DNA of 64,000 bases from Beijerinckiaceae bacterium (GTDB lineage: Bacteria > Pseudomonadota > Alphaproteobacteria > Rhizobiales > Beijerinckiaceae), in contig CANJVX010000002.1 of NCBI GenBank assembly GCA_947478405.1, positions 1 through 64,000 on the forward strand, in the 5' to 3' direction. Both the position numbers and the translations under genes were made by a program. Under the pieces are notes generated by a model. That model saw nothing but the letters and a program-made list of their open reading frames with translations, was not told where the DNA came from and searched no databases. This document shows, piece after piece, positions 26,779 to 36,725 of this stretch. How positions within the stretch are numbered: position 1 is the stretch's first letter; each line of letters begins with the position of its first letter.

Positions 26779-27387
26779 TTATTTCACGATCACTTTGGTG
26801 TTGAGCGCGACGCGGGTGTAGAGGTCGATCGCATCGACATTGAGCATGCGGATACAGCCCGACGAGGCTTCGCGCCCAATTGTCTCCGGCTCATTGGTGC
26901 CGTGGATACGGTACAGCGTGTCGCGACCGTTCGCGTCATACAAATAGAGAGCGCGCGCACCCAGGGGATTATCCGGTCCGCCATTCAGCCCGCCTGCTAC
27001 AGCCGTGGGGCGCAAATGCGGCCAGCGCTGTACCATTTCAGCGGGCGGCGTCCAATGTGGCCATTCGGCCTTGCGGCGGATGGTGGCAGAGCCCTTCCAA
27101 CCATAGGCCTCTGACCCAGTGGCCACGCCATAGCGCATAGCGCGCTTATTGGGCAGCACATAATAAAGGAACTTCATATTCGTATCGACGACGATGGTGC
27201 CCGGCACCTCACCCGTCGGATCATCGATCTCATAGCGCTGATAATTCACATCGAGTTCGAAATCGGGAACCTTGGCGATGAAGTCACGGTCGCGCGCGCT
27301 CATCGAAGGATCGGGGACGCCCTTGAAATTGCAACCGGCGAGAAGGAGGGTGGCCGCACAAAGGGCCAAGGCAGGCAATAATTTCAT
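26779..27387 (-). CDS. L,D-transpeptidase (YkuD domain), lipoprotein
   Basis: A cell-wall enzyme that forms 3-3 peptidoglycan crosslinks or attaches proteins to peptidoglycan in the periplasm. From ATG 27387 (MKLLPALALCAATLLLAGC) it has a lipoprotein signal with the lipobox LLAGC. The YkuD catalytic signature HGTNEP...SSGCIRM is complete, with the nucleophile Cys in SSGC. About 202 residues, the usual size for short alphaproteobacterial Ldts with family-typical RRKAEWPHWTPP block. Confidence 0.92.
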   Translation of the reverse strand: MKLLPALALCAATLLLAGCNFKGVPDPSMSARDRDFIAKVPDFELDVNYQRYEIDDPTGEVPGTIVVDTNMKFLYYVLPNKRAMRYGVATGSEAYGWKGSATIRRKAEWPHWTPPAEMVQRWPHLRPTAVAGGLNGGPDNPLGARALYLYDANGRDTLYRIHGTNEPETIGREASSGCIRMLNVDAIDLYTRVALNTKVIVK

Positions 27388-27585
27388 CGCAGGCGACACG
27401 CTCCCGATTCGCTACATTTCCGAATGATTCGCGTTCCTGATAGCATAAAGAGCGGGCGAAGCTCTGTTGCATTTGCGAAAAAATCAAGATGAGGCAAAGC
27501 TGACACAGCATAAGGCACCGACAGCCAGCACGCCTAAGACCCCCCTCTTCGCCGGTGACCAGAAAATGCAAGATAGGGTACGAAC

Positions 27586-28524
27586 TTGAATACGCTCATC
27601 CTCTCCCATCGCGATTGTCTGGACCATGATATGGGGCCCGGCCATCCCGAGCGGCCCGACCGCGTGCGGGTGATCGAGCGCATTCTCGAACATGAGCGCT
27701 TTCAGACGCTGCTGCGCGACGGGGCTCCTCTGGGCACGCGCGAGCAGATTTTGCGGGTTCATCCGGAAGCCCATCTGCGCCAGATCGAGGATAACATCCC
27801 CCATCAAGGCCTTGTGCACCTGGACGGCGATACCAGCCTGTCACCCGGCACATTCGAAGCAGCGCTACGCTCGGTGGGAGGTGCCTGTCTGGCGGTGGAT
27901 GAAGTCATGGCGCGCAAGGTCGACAATGCTTTTGTCGCCACACGCCCGCCCGGCCATCATGCGGAAATCGCCACCGCCATGGGCTTTTGCTTTTTCAACA
28001 ATGCCGCCATTGCCGCGCGCCATGCACGCGAAGTGCATGGCGCCGAGCGCGTTGCGATCATGGATTTCGATGTGCATCACGGCAATGGAACGCAGGATAT
28101 TTTCTGGAACGATCCGCATGTGCTCTATGCGTCCACCCATGAAATGCCGCTCTATCCGGGCACCGGCGCATTGAATGAAACGGGCGAACACAACAACATT
28201 TGCAATGCGCCTTTGTCGGCGGGCGATGACGGTGCCCATTTCAAACAGGCGATGAACACGCGCATCCTGCCAGCGCTTGAGGCTTTCTCACCCGATCTTG
28301 TCATCATCTCTGCAGGCTTTGATGCCCACGCGCGCGACCCGATTGCCAATATTAATTTGGTCGAAAGCGATTTCGCTTGGGCAACAGGCAAGCTGATGGA
28401 GATTGCCGAACGCAAAAGTGGCGGGCGGATTTTATCCCTGCTCGAAGGCGGCTACGATCTGGAAGCACTCGCACGATCAGCAGCCGCCCATGTGATGATG
28501 CTGGCGGGTATGGCCGGGCGGTAA
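27586..28524 (+). CDS. Histone deacetylase family protein (acetylpolyamine amidohydrolase-like)
   Basis: A zinc-dependent deacetylase of the arginase/HDAC fold, probably acting on small acetylated amines rather than histones. 312 residues, start codon TTG/ATG region at 27586 before MNTLILSHRDCLDHDMGPGHPE. The active-site signature is clear: RPPGHHAE (the two His), DFDVHHGNGT (zinc Asp/His), SAGFDAHARDP and the C-terminal LEGGYDLE loop. Stand-alone gene between the Ldt and aroC genes. Confidence 0.92.
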   Translation: MNTLILSHRDCLDHDMGPGHPERPDRVRVIERILEHERFQTLLRDGAPLGTREQILRVHPEAHLRQIEDNIPHQGLVHLDGDTSLSPGTFEAALRSVGGACLAVDEVMARKVDNAFVATRPPGHHAEIATAMGFCFFNNAAIAARHAREVHGAERVAIMDFDVHHGNGTQDIFWNDPHVLYASTHEMPLYPGTGALNETGEHNNICNAPLSAGDDGAHFKQAMNTRILPALEAFSPDLVIISAGFDAHARDPIANINLVESDFAWATGKLMEIAERKSGGRILSLLEGGYDLEALARSAAAHVMMLAGMAGR

Positions 28525-28566
28525 ATTTCATCCGTCATTGCTTCGCCTTTGGCTCGCAGACGGTAA

Positions 28567-29679
28567 CTATTGCTCGAATGGCCAAGCGCGCGGAACGCCA
28601 ACTTGCGCGCGGTGGCGCATCATCGCGTCGGCCAGAACAATCGCCATCATCGCTTCACCCACGGGGACGCCGCGAATACCAACGCACGGATCATGCCGAC
28701 CCTTGGTGCGCAATTCGACTTCTGCCCCCGTACGATCGACCGAAAGGCGCGGCGTGAGAATGGACGAGGTCGGCTTCACTGCAAAACGCGCGACAACCGG
28801 CTGGCCGGTCGAAATGCCGCCCAAAATGCCGCCCGCATGGTTGGACAAAAAAACAGGTCTGCCATCGGCACCCATGCGCATTTCATCCGCATTGTCTTCG
28901 CCGCTCAGTGCCGCGGACGCCATACCATCGCCAATCTCGACGCCTTTCACAGCATTGATCGACATCAGCGCAGAAGCCAGTTCGGCATCGAGCTTGCCAT
29001 AGATGGGAGCGCCCCAACCGGCTGGCACGCCTTCGGCAACCAGTTCAATCACCGCCCCGCAGGATGAGCCCGCTTTGCGCACGCCATCGAGATAGGCTTC
29101 CCAATCAACTGCTGCTTTCGCATCGGGGCAGAAGAAGGGATTGTTGTTCACTTCGTTCCAGTCGAAGCGCGAACGATCAACCTTGTGTGGGCCCATTTGA
29201 ACAAGCGCACCACGGATCGTCACGCCGGAAATGATTTTGCGCGCAATGCCGGCAGCCGCAACACGCATGGCGGTTTCGCGCGCAGATGAACGCCCACCAC
29301 CGCGATAATCGCGGATGCCATATTTCGCATCATAAGTGAAATCGGCATGGCCCGGCCGATAGGATTTGGCGATCTCGCCATAATCTTTCGAGCGCTGATC
29401 GACATTGTCGATCAGTAGGCCGATGGAAGTTCCAGTCGTCACCATGGTGCCAGAGCCGTCATCCATAACGCCCGACAGGATCTTCACCTGATCAGGCTCC
29501 TGACGCTGCGTGGTGAAGCGCGACTGGCCAGGTCGACGCTTTTCAAGCCAGACCTGCAGGTCTTCAGGCGCCAAAGGAATGAGCGGCGGCACGCCATCGA
29601 CAATACAGCCAATAGCGGCCCCATGGCTCTCGCCATAAGTCGTGACGCGGAAAAGGTGACCGAATGTATTGTGCGACAT
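28567..29679 (-). CDS. aroC: Chorismate synthase
   Basis: Final shikimate-pathway enzyme: EPSP to chorismate, with reduced FMN. 370 residues from ATG 29679 ([20 protein letters not shown]); the frame is open upstream through a repeat and that part is not protein-like. The three family signatures are seen: [14 protein letters not shown] at the N-terminus, [17 protein letters not shown]-type motif in the middle ([13 protein letters not shown]) and [10 protein letters not shown] near the end. Complete. Confidence 0.96.
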   Translation of the reverse strand: MSHNTFGHLFRVTTYGESHGAAIGCIVDGVPPLIPLAPEDLQVWLEKRRPGQSRFTTQRQEPDQVKILSGVMDDGSGTMVTTGTSIGLLIDNVDQRSKDYGEIAKSYRPGHADFTYDAKYGIRDYRGGGRSSARETAMRVAAAGIARKIISGVTIRGALVQMGPHKVDRSRFDWNEVNNNPFFCPDAKAAVDWEAYLDGVRKAGSSCGAVIELVAEGVPAGWGAPIYGKLDAELASALMSINAVKGVEIGDGMASAALSGEDNADEMRMGADGRPVFLSNHAGGILGGISTGQPVVARFAVKPTSSILTPRLSVDRTGAEVELRTKGRHDPCVGIRGVPVGEAMMAIVLADAMMRHRAQVGVPRAWPFEQ

Positions 29680-29730
29680 GAAAGCTTTTCTAAAAGCAAG
29701 CACGGCGGTTGGCAATGACGGTCCTGAAAG

Positions 29731-29822
29731 AGTGCGCGCCCCCCTCAAGGGGGAGGGGGAGGGGGAGCGACACGCGCAATCAAACTCCCTCCCCCTTGAG
29801 GGGGGGGTGGGGTGGGGGTCGA
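29731..29822. repeat. C/G-rich inverted repeat between aroC and the NRPS gene
   Basis: Arms cccccctcaaggggga and tcccccttgagggggggg enclose a spacer. It belongs to the same kind of intergenic palindrome as 49484-49596 and 56129-56180. It probably folds in the mRNA between two same-strand genes. Confidence 0.6.
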
Positions 29823-29867
29823 GCCATCTCTCCCTTGATGGCGAGCGTGAGTGGAGCAAGAACGGCG

Positions 29868-32800
29868 CTATTTTCCGGAAAATTCCAACGCCACAGCGGG
29901 AACAGCCGGTGAGCCAATCCATTCTGTATGGGGGGGGATATGCTCGCCCTTCATGACAACGGTCAACGGACCCAGACGCGCGAAATCGCCGATTTGCGTG
30001 TCGTACAGCACTGTTGCATTGGCGCCCACGGTCACACCATTGCCCACCTGAATCCGGCCGACCTTCATCACGCGGTCTTCATACAGATGCGTCTGCAAGG
30101 CGGAGCTGCCGTTCAGCACAACGAAATCTCCGACCGTCACGCAATCGAATTCCGTGATGTCGGTCATGTTCATGTAAACACCCTTACCTATCTTGGTGCC
30201 AAACATACGCAGCACCATCGGCAAGAAGGGCGTGCCGCGCAAATGCTCAATCAGCACTTTGCCAGCCAGCCCCCAGTAGAGAACGGCCACCGCTTCTGTG
30301 CGCATGGCCCACCACGACCACATCGGCATGACGATCGGTTCATATCGCCCCATGGTCACCCATTTGAATACAACAACAACCAACGTCACAGCGACCGAGA
30401 TGAAAGTGGAGGCAAGGACGAAATTGACCCCCAAAGAATACCATTCACCCGCAAGAAGATCCGCGCCAAAATATTCTACCGCCCAAGTGCCGAAGGTGAT
30501 GAAGAGCATGGTCGAGAGCGACACATGCACGGCTTCAAACAAAGCGCGCGCGGCCTTCTTCCAAAACGGTGGCTCATAGGTCCAGTTTTCCGATAGAGCA
30601 TCGAATTTCTGGCGCACGGGTAATTTGATCGGCGGCGATCCAAACCATGTGTCGTTCGGGCTCATCTCATGATTTTCAGGCGGCTTTGATTTGATGCCAA
30701 TCAGCGCGCCTCTGGGAATGATCGATCCCGGCGGCACTACTGCATCATTGCCGACAAACACATTGGCGCCAGTCTTAACCTTTTTCAAAACCATCCATCC
30801 ACGCCGAATGTCTTCGTCGCCCAGCATGACTTCATCGGCGATGAAATTCTTCTCGCCGATGTCCACAAGATCGAAGCGGCCTGCCAGATTGGTGGAGATT
30901 TCTGCGCCCTTGCCAATCTTGGCACCCATCAAGCGATACCAGGCGCGCATATAGATTGTGGCGAAAAGCGAGGTCAGCGTTTCCAGCGTGATTTCGGTGG
31001 CAAGCGCCACCACCCACATGCGGAAATAAAACCAGCTATGGACCGAATAGCGACCCTCTTTCACGCGCGGCAAAACAATCCAGCGCACACAAGCAATAAA
31101 GGCCACTGTGACCAGCACCATCACAAAGGCCGTGGGCCAAGCCAGCAGCGGTATCGAGGCCATATAGATGACACGATCAAGCGAGGCGGTGCCGACAAAT
31201 TCATCCAGCGTGTTAAAAAACCAGAAAGCCGGGAAGATCGGCAACATGCCAATCGGCGGGATCGACAGCATGGCCACGGTGTAACAAAAAGCCTGCAAGG
31301 CACGCTGCCAAGGCGTTGTCTGCGGAAACTCATCCATGACGGATGGATCGTTCACGCCGACCTTGCGTCCGGGGCTTCCATCCCAGATTTCGAAATCAGG
31401 AATTTGCGTGCCGGCCGGAACCGCGGTGAGATCTTTCATCTCCGCGCCATCGCCCAGACGCACACCGCCCTCAAGCACACAGGACGAGCCTATATAGGCA
31501 TCCCTGCCAATGTAAACCGGTTCAATGATCAGCTCATTGCCCACCACGCGAGCATTGGTGATTTCGGTCTTGCCGCCTACACAACAGCCTTCGCCGAAAG
31601 TGATGAGATCAATGGCGCCGGAATCAAAGTCACTGATGATCGCGTCTTCGCCCACCTGTGCGCCGATGGCGCGCAGATAAATGCGCATCAGGGGCGAGGC
31701 CTGAAACCATTTGAGATGCGTCAGACCGATGAGTCTCTGCGCCAGCCACCAGCGGAAATAATAAACGCCCCACAAAGGATAGCGGCCGACCCTGGTGCGC
31801 CCGAGGATCAGCCACTTGCCGACAATCGCCAGAATGATCGTGAAAATCGTGATGCAGACATAGACACCAAAGAGCGAGATAATTTCTGAAAAAATGCTGG
31901 CATCCGGGCTGGTCAGCAGCATGTAGGAAACAAACACGCCCAGCCATTGCGCCGTCATCAGCGCAATGATGAAGGGCAGCACAATTGCCTGCGCCAGACC
32001 GCACAAGAAACGCCGCGCAAAGGGCGGCGGCACAAAAGACAGATCCCGCACCGCTGCGACATGGGCGAATTTCGTGTCCAGCATTTCGCCCAGAGCGAGC
32101 AGATTACGCGTGTCATAGATATCTTGCAGTGTGATGCCGGCCAGCGCCGGGGACTGGCGCACCAGCGACACAAAACGCGCAGCCAGCAGCGAGTGGCCGC
32201 CAAGATCGGTAAAGAAATCGGCATCAAAGGGAATGGCCTGCGGCGGCAACACGGCCTTGGCTGCGGCCAACAAAATGGCTTCCGTGGGCGTGCGCGGATC
32301 TTCCTGCTCTTCGGTGGTCGCTGTGCTTGTCAGCTGAGCGCGCTTGAGCTCGTTACGATTGATCTTTCCGGAGGAGAGGCGTGGCAGCTCGTCCACTTCC
32401 TCGAATCGTCCTGGCACCATGTAGGCCGGCAGACGCTCGCGCAAAATGGTGCGCAGATTGCGCGCATCAATCGTCACTTGCGCGGCTTTGTCAGCCACCA
32501 GAAAGGCGACGAGTTCATCGACCTCCTGTTCTTTGCGCATAACAACAGCCGCCTGCACAATGCCGGGAATATCGGTGAGCTTGGCTTCGATCTCGCCGAG
32601 CTCCACCCGGAAGCCACGGATCTTCACCTGATCATCAATGCGACCATGGAAAGACAATTCGCCATTGGCTTCCATCACCACGGCATCGCCCGAGCGATAG
32701 AGCACGGGATCATCGCCATCGGCGGCGAAAGGATTGGCGATGAATTTTTCCGCTGTGAGTGGCGTACGGTTAAGATAGCCCTTGGCCACACCCGGCCCGC

Positions 32801-33926
32801 CAATCAGCAATTCACCCTCGATGCCACGCGCCACAAGATTGAGAGCATCATCGACAACATAGCAGCTGTAATTGGCAATCGGCTTGCCAATGGTGATCGC
32901 TTCACCAGGACGAACCTCGGTAGCTGTTGCCACGACAGTGGCTTCGGTTGGGCCATATGTGTTGAAAATCTTGCGGCCCGGCCGCGACCAACGCTGTGGC
33001 ACAGACGGCGGACAGGCTTCGCCCCCCAGCAGGATCAAACGGATCGAGGCGATATCGCGCGGCAACATGGCAAGAAGTGTCGGCACAGTATCGAGCACAG
33101 TGATGCCAGCTTCATCCATCACGGCAGGTAGATTATCCGTCTCGCCCATAATCTTGGGTGTCGCAACAAAGAGCGCCGCGCCCACAAGATAGGGGATCCA
33201 GATTTCTTCCATCGACAGATCGAAAGCCACAGATGCGCCTTGGAAGACGACATCATCAGCGCCAATGCCATAGAGCGCATTGGCCGAGCGCAGATAATGG
33301 CAAATGTTGCGGTGGGTGATGACAATGCCCTTGGGCATGCCGGTCGAGCCCGACGTATAGATCATGTAGGCGGGCATGTCGGGCCGTACGCCCAGCGCGC
33401 GCGCATCGACAATTGACGCATCATCGAGATTGTCGAGGTCATACGCGCCGACAATCGGGCACGGCATGTTGAGTGTCAGATTGCCAGCATGAAAATCATC
33501 CGACAGAAGCAGTTTGGCGCTCGCATCCTGCAAACACACAGCAATGCGTTCCGGCGGTGCGTCCGCATCGAAGGGCAACCAGGCAGCGCCCGTCTTGGTG
33601 ATGGCAATTTGCGCGACCAGAAGATCAACACCGCGCGGCATCCAAAGGCCCACAACGTCGCCGGGCCTGACACCACGCCGCAACAGACCGCGCGCAACGG
33701 ACGTCGCCGCGCGATCCACTTCGGCATAAGTGAAATGATGACCCTCGACCATATGGCAGGGATCATCAGGCATGCGCGCGACGGTGGCGGCAAAAATCTC
33801 GGGCAGCACTTCGTCACGAATGAAATCATCGCGCTTTGGCCCGCGCAGAATGGCGGGAACAAAGGCAGCGTCATCGGGGAGAAGATCTTGCGGGCCGTGG
33901 GTCATGTCGCGGATGGGCTGACGCAT
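29868..33926 (-). CDS. Pls/PosA family membrane nonribosomal peptide synthetase
   Basis: A 1352-residue single-protein synthetase of the epsilon-poly-lysine synthetase type. Order: adenylation domain about 20-530 (A3 [10 protein letters not shown] 191-200; A4 FDLSMEE 235-241; A5 YGPTE 324-328; [20 protein letters not shown]; invariant Lys521 in SSGKINR), carrier domain about 550-620 with Ser579 in LGGHSLL, then six hydrophobic segments (about 641-672, 678-708, 876-905, 919-953, 1131-1155, 1163-1193) and three left-handed beta-helix modules (about 755-850, 1000-1080, 1240-1335). There is no classical condensation or thioesterase domain; in this family the tandem C-terminal modules do chain elongation. 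Aligned by eye to GrsA, the pocket reads D236 L237 E240 D279 L299 G301 T323 V331 V332 K521, favouring a basic amino acid (inference). ATG 33905 is an alternative start. No phosphopantetheinyl transferase gene is nearby. Confidence 0.9.
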   Translation of the reverse strand: MRQPIRDMTHGPQDLLPDDAAFVPAILRGPKRDDFIRDEVLPEIFAATVARMPDDPCHMVEGHHFTYAEVDRAATSVARGLLRRGVRPGDVVGLWMPRGVDLLVAQIAITKTGAAWLPFDADAPPERIAVCLQDASAKLLLSDDFHAGNLTLNMPCPIVGAYDLDNLDDASIVDARALGVRPDMPAYMIYTSGSTGMPKGIVITHRNICHYLRSANALYGIGADDVVFQGASVAFDLSMEEIWIPYLVGAALFVATPKIMGETDNLPAVMDEAGITVLDTVPTLLAMLPRDIASIRLILLGGEACPPSVPQRWSRPGRKIFNTYGPTEATVVATATEVRPGEAITIGKPIANYSCYVVDDALNLVARGIEGELLIGGPGVAKGYLNRTPLTAEKFIANPFAADGDDPVLYRSGDAVVMEANGELSFHGRIDDQVKIRGFRVELGEIEAKLTDIPGIVQAAVVMRKEQEVDELVAFLVADKAAQVTIDARNLRTILRERLPAYMVPGRFEEVDELPRLSSGKINRNELKRAQLTSTATTEEQEDPRTPTEAILLAAAKAVLPPQAIPFDADFFTDLGGHSLLAARFVSLVRQSPALAGITLQDIYDTRNLLALGEMLDTKFAHVAAVRDLSFVPPPFARRFLCGLAQAIVLPFIIALMTAQWLGVFVSYMLLTSPDASIFSEIISLFGVYVCITIFTIILAIVGKWLILGRTRVGRYPLWGVYYFRWWLAQRLIGLTHLKWFQASPLMRIYLRAIGAQVGEDAIISDFDSGAIDLITFGEGCCVGGKTEITNARVVGNELIIEPVYIGRDAYIGSSCVLEGGVRLGDGAEMKDLTAVPAGTQIPDFEIWDGSPGRKVGVNDPSVMDEFPQTTPWQRALQAFCYTVAMLSIPPIGMLPIFPAFWFFNTLDEFVGTASLDRVIYMASIPLLAWPTAFVMVLVTVAFIACVRWIVLPRVKEGRYSVHSWFYFRMWVVALATEITLETLTSLFATIYMRAWYRLMGAKIGKGAEISTNLAGRFDLVDIGEKNFIADEVMLGDEDIRRGWMVLKKVKTGANVFVGNDAVVPPGSIIPRGALIGIKSKPPENHEMSPNDTWFGSPPIKLPVRQKFDALSENWTYEPPFWKKAARALFEAVHVSLSTMLFITFGTWAVEYFGADLLAGEWYSLGVNFVLASTFISVAVTLVVVVFKWVTMGRYEPIVMPMWSWWAMRTEAVAVLYWGLAGKVLIEHLRGTPFLPMVLRMFGTKIGKGVYMNMTDITEFDCVTVGDFVVLNGSSALQTHLYEDRVMKVGRIQVGNGVTVGANATVLYDTQIGDFARLGPLTVVMKGEHIPPHTEWIGSPAVPAVALEFSGK

Positions 33927-34101
33927 GTCGGGCTTTCAAGAAAGCGGCGGGGTTTCAAAACCCGTCAGACAGTCAGACGCACGCCCTCCTCTCGAACCCG
34001 AAGCCAAGCTTTCCGAATCCATGCCGGAAGCCCCAGAAAGATAAAACAGAAAGGGGATGAATGGCACCAGAATAGCGCTTTCTTGTGCGCCTATCCTGCC
34101 C

Positions 34102-34707
34102 TCATATCCAGCGATATTGGCCCGCCTCAAAAACAAGCACCCGACCCTGCCAGATATCGCAGACGGGCGCGCGTTCCGTGGGGACTGCGCAAAGCATGTG
34201 CAAAAGACACCGCGCCACGCCTCCATGCGCCACGGCAATCGTGTCGCGCTCGATGCCGGCGAGCCATGGCTGCAGGCGCTTTGCACACATAGCGTAGCTT
34301 TCGCCCTCCGGGGGCTGCATGTGCCACTTGTCCGCCTCACGCTGGCGCGCCCCTTCGGGATCATGCTTCTGGACTTCGGGCCAGGTCAGACCTTCCCAGC
34401 GTCCGAAAGTGATTTCGACGAGCGCCGGTTCTAACCGATAGTTGAAAGGGTCAAGGCCAATGGCACCGCGTGCCAGCTCCATCGTGCGCCTTGCGCGCGA
34501 GATGGGCGAGCAAACGAAATCGAAAAGCTGCAAAGCTTGCGCTGAACGGCCCAGAATACGCCCGATCGTGCGCCCCGCTTGCTCGGATTGGGCAAGACCC
34601 TTGGCATTGAGGGGAATGTCATGTTGTCCCTGCAGGCGACCCTCGACATTCCAGTCGGTCTCGCCATGGCGAAGGAAGATGAGGCGATGGGGCAGTTCAA
34701 AGATCAT
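34102..34707 (-). CDS. Histidine phosphatase family protein
   Basis: A phosphoglycerate-mutase-like phosphatase, 201 residues. The catalytic RHGETDWN motif lies near residue 13-20, with a second histidine in VAHGGVAR and the acid residue in the EITFGRWEG segment. Substrate unknown; bacterial members act on sugar phosphates, cobalamin precursors or phosphoproteins. It follows fabI (41 bp gap) on the same strand and may be co-transcribed with it. Confidence 0.88.
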   Translation of the reverse strand: MIFELPHRLIFLRHGETDWNVEGRLQGQHDIPLNAKGLAQSEQAGRTIGRILGRSAQALQLFDFVCSPISRARRTMELARGAIGLDPFNYRLEPALVEITFGRWEGLTWPEVQKHDPEGARQREADKWHMQPPEGESYAMCAKRLQPWLAGIERDTIAVAHGGVARCLLHMLCAVPTERAPVCDIWQGRVLVFEAGQYRWI

Positions 34708-34747
34708 GGGCGCGCATCAACTTGTCCGTCGCTCGCGCCCCTGATGA

Positions 34748-35575
34748 TCAATCCTTGCCGACACTAATGTCGGGGGCGGACGGGTTCTTCATGCCAACAA
34801 CATGATAACCCGCATCAACGTGGAGGATTTCGCCGGTCATGCCCTTTGACATGTCCGAGAGAAGGAAGGCAGCAGTGTCGCCCACTTCCTCAATTGTCAC
34901 GGTGCGACGCAGCGGCGCGTTATATTCATTCCACTTGAGAATATAGCGGAAGTCGCCAATACCAGAGGCCGCCAGCGTCTTGATGGGTCCGGCCGAAATC
35001 GCATTGACGCGGATGTTCTTCTCGCCGAGATCGGCTGCGAGATAGCGCACAGATGCCTCCAGCGCAGCCTTGGCCACGCCCATCACATTGTAATGGGGCA
35101 TCCATTTTTCAGCGCCGTAATAAGACAGCGTCAGCAGCGAGCCGCCGTCCGTCATCAGCTTTTCAGCGCGCTGCGCGACTGCCGTGAAAGAGAAGCACGA
35201 GATGTTGAGCGACTTGTTGAAATTGGCTTCCGACGTATCGACATATCGTCCCGTAAGCTCGTCCTTGTCGGAGAAGGCGATGCAATGGACGACGAAGTCG
35301 ATCTTGCCCCACAGGCGCTGCACTTCGGCAAAGGCAGCATCGATGGTGGCTGGATCGGTCACATCGCAATGGCCGACGACATGCGCGCCCAGTTCAGCCG
35401 CCAGCGGACGCACGCGCTTTTCCAACGCGTCACCCTGAAAGGTAAAAGCCAGTTCCGCGCCCGCTTCCCGTGCAGCCTTGGCAATGCCCCAGGCGATGGA
35501 ACGGTTGTTGGCGACGCCCATCACGAGGCCGCGCTTGCCAGCTAAAATGCCGGAGGTGGGGAGGGCTTGGGTCAT
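34748..35575 (-). CDS. fabI: Enoyl-[acyl-carrier-protein] reductase (NADH), FabI
   Basis: Reduces trans-2-enoyl-ACP in the last step of each fatty-acid elongation cycle. 275 residues from ATG 35575 (MTQALPTSGILAGKRGLVMGVANNRSIAWGIA), with an AGGAT ribosome site. FabI marks are the divergent cofactor motif GVANNRSIAWG, the Y-x6-K active site (Y...MGVAK in the SYYGAEKWMPHYNVMGVAK stretch), and the AGPIKTLAASGI loop. The C-terminal tail runs to GKD. Complete. Confidence 0.95.
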   Translation of the reverse strand: MTQALPTSGILAGKRGLVMGVANNRSIAWGIAKAAREAGAELAFTFQGDALEKRVRPLAAELGAHVVGHCDVTDPATIDAAFAEVQRLWGKIDFVVHCIAFSDKDELTGRYVDTSEANFNKSLNISCFSFTAVAQRAEKLMTDGGSLLTLSYYGAEKWMPHYNVMGVAKAALEASVRYLAADLGEKNIRVNAISAGPIKTLAASGIGDFRYILKWNEYNAPLRRTVTIEEVGDTAAFLLSDMSKGMTGEILHVDAGYHVVGMKNPSAPDISVGKD

Positions 35576-35808
35576 ACGGATCCTGACAGAAACGGGTGCC
35601 GACCGGGTGTTTCCCCGAAGGTCGCACGCGCGCGCTTGCAAACTACCCTCGCGTTTAAGCGAGGCTTGCCCTGAAGGCAAGCACCGCCACGCCGGGCAAA
35701 GCATCCGAAAAAAGCGGGCAAAGCCAGAAAAATACGGCTAGGATTTTGGCTAAGTGTTTGCTAAACTATTTTTATTGATCACGAAATTAGGTTATTAGGT
35801 GCTTTTCT

Positions 35809-36273
35809 GTGCCACATCCTGACGCACTCACCCGCTTTCTCCCCGACCTCCGGCGCTTCGCTGCTGCGCTGACGGGCTCGCCCAGATCACGCGCGGACGA
35901 ACTCGTCCTGCGGGCCCTGCGCGATGTGATGGTCAAAGCCCCGGAAGCCGGGGATGGTGCCGGCGATGACCAACTCAAAAGGGGGCTGCGCGCAAATCTG
36001 GCGCATTTGGCTCATGTGCAGGTGCCAAGGCACCCAGCCGCGAATGCCAACGCCTTTGAAACCGCCCTTCTCGATCTGCCGAGTACCCATAGAGCTGCGC
36101 TGATACTCATATGCGTGGAAGATTGCACCTATGAGGAAGCCGCACAGACACTTGGCGTCAACCGCGCCGTACTGATCGGGCGTCTGGCTGCTGCACGACA
36201 ATTGATGGCACGGCGCCTGCAGGAGGAAGCGCGCAGTGATGAAGCACCCCCCTATCTGAGGCTGGTCAAATGA
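35809..36273 (+). CDS. ECF-like RNA polymerase sigma factor (degenerate region 2)
   Basis: A 154-residue protein starting at GTG 35809. The C-terminal half is a clear sigma region 4 (DLPSTHRAALILICVEDCTYEEAAQTLGVNRAVLIGRLAAARQLM; HTH about residues 105-140). The N-terminal part looks like a shortened region 2 (FLPDLRRFAAALTGSPRSRADELVLRAL). The next gene overlaps its stop (ATGA) and looks like an anti-sigma factor. It could be a functional ECF factor or a small regulator derived from one; which stress it answers is not visible. Confidence 0.7.
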   Translation: MPHPDALTRFLPDLRRFAAALTGSPRSRADELVLRALRDVMVKAPEAGDGAGDDQLKRGLRANLAHLAHVQVPRHPAANANAFETALLDLPSTHRAALILICVEDCTYEEAAQTLGVNRAVLIGRLAAARQLMARRLQEEARSDEAPPYLRLVK

Positions 36274-36725
36274 ATTTCGGCCGCTTCGTCTCCGATGCCG
36301 AACTCTGCGGCTTTCTCGATGGCGAAGTCTCGGCCGCGCGCGCATCCGAAATTGCCGCGGCTGTGCGCTCCAGTCCGGACCTGCAAAGGAAGCTAAGAGC
36401 TTGGCGTGAACAAAGCCAATGGCTGCGGGCAAGTTTCGGCCGCATTGCGCAAGAACCGGTACCCGACATGCTGAGGCAAGCAGTGCCTGCTCATCGCTTG
36501 CCGTCAGTCGCACATGAATATGTTTTGCCACCATCAGCACCGGTCGCCCAAAAATATGCGCGCGGCGCGGATATCGCGATCTGGAAATTGTTGGTCATCA
36601 GCTTGATAGGTCTATTTCTCGCCACCGCGCTTTATGCCGGTGGCGTGGTGACGGGTACACAAGCCTGCGCCCCCACGCTCATCCAGAAATGGATGGATCA
36701 ACCCAAATCCTTGCGCGGATCATAG
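36270..36725 (+). CDS. Anti-sigma factor-like membrane protein
   Basis: 151 residues. The N-terminal ~60 residues (VSDAELCGFLDGEVSAARASEIAAAV...SPDLQRKLRAWRE) have the layout of anti-sigma N-domains, but without the HxxxCxxC zinc motif. One transmembrane segment lies near residues 108-130 (IWKLLVISLIGLFLATALYAGGVV). The short C-terminus would face the periplasm. Overlap with the sigma gene (ATGA) supports a sigma/anti-sigma pair. Its 3' end overlaps the converging DnaJ-like gene by about 28 bp. Confidence 0.7.
   Translation: MNFGRFVSDAELCGFLDGEVSAARASEIAAAVRSSPDLQRKLRAWREQSQWLRASFGRIAQEPVPDMLRQAVPAHRLPSVAHEYVLPPSAPVAQKYARGADIAIWKLLVISLIGLFLATALYAGGVVTGTQACAPTLIQKWMDQPKSLRGS

Noticed and set aside
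29697-29850. CRISPR or tandem repeat suspected from C/G runs
   Set aside because: It is a single inverted repeat, with no regular direct repeats or spacers.
31947-33131. 394-codon open frame on the plus strand
   Set aside because: Antisense to the NRPS gene, low-complexity His/Gln/Arg content typical of shadow frames.
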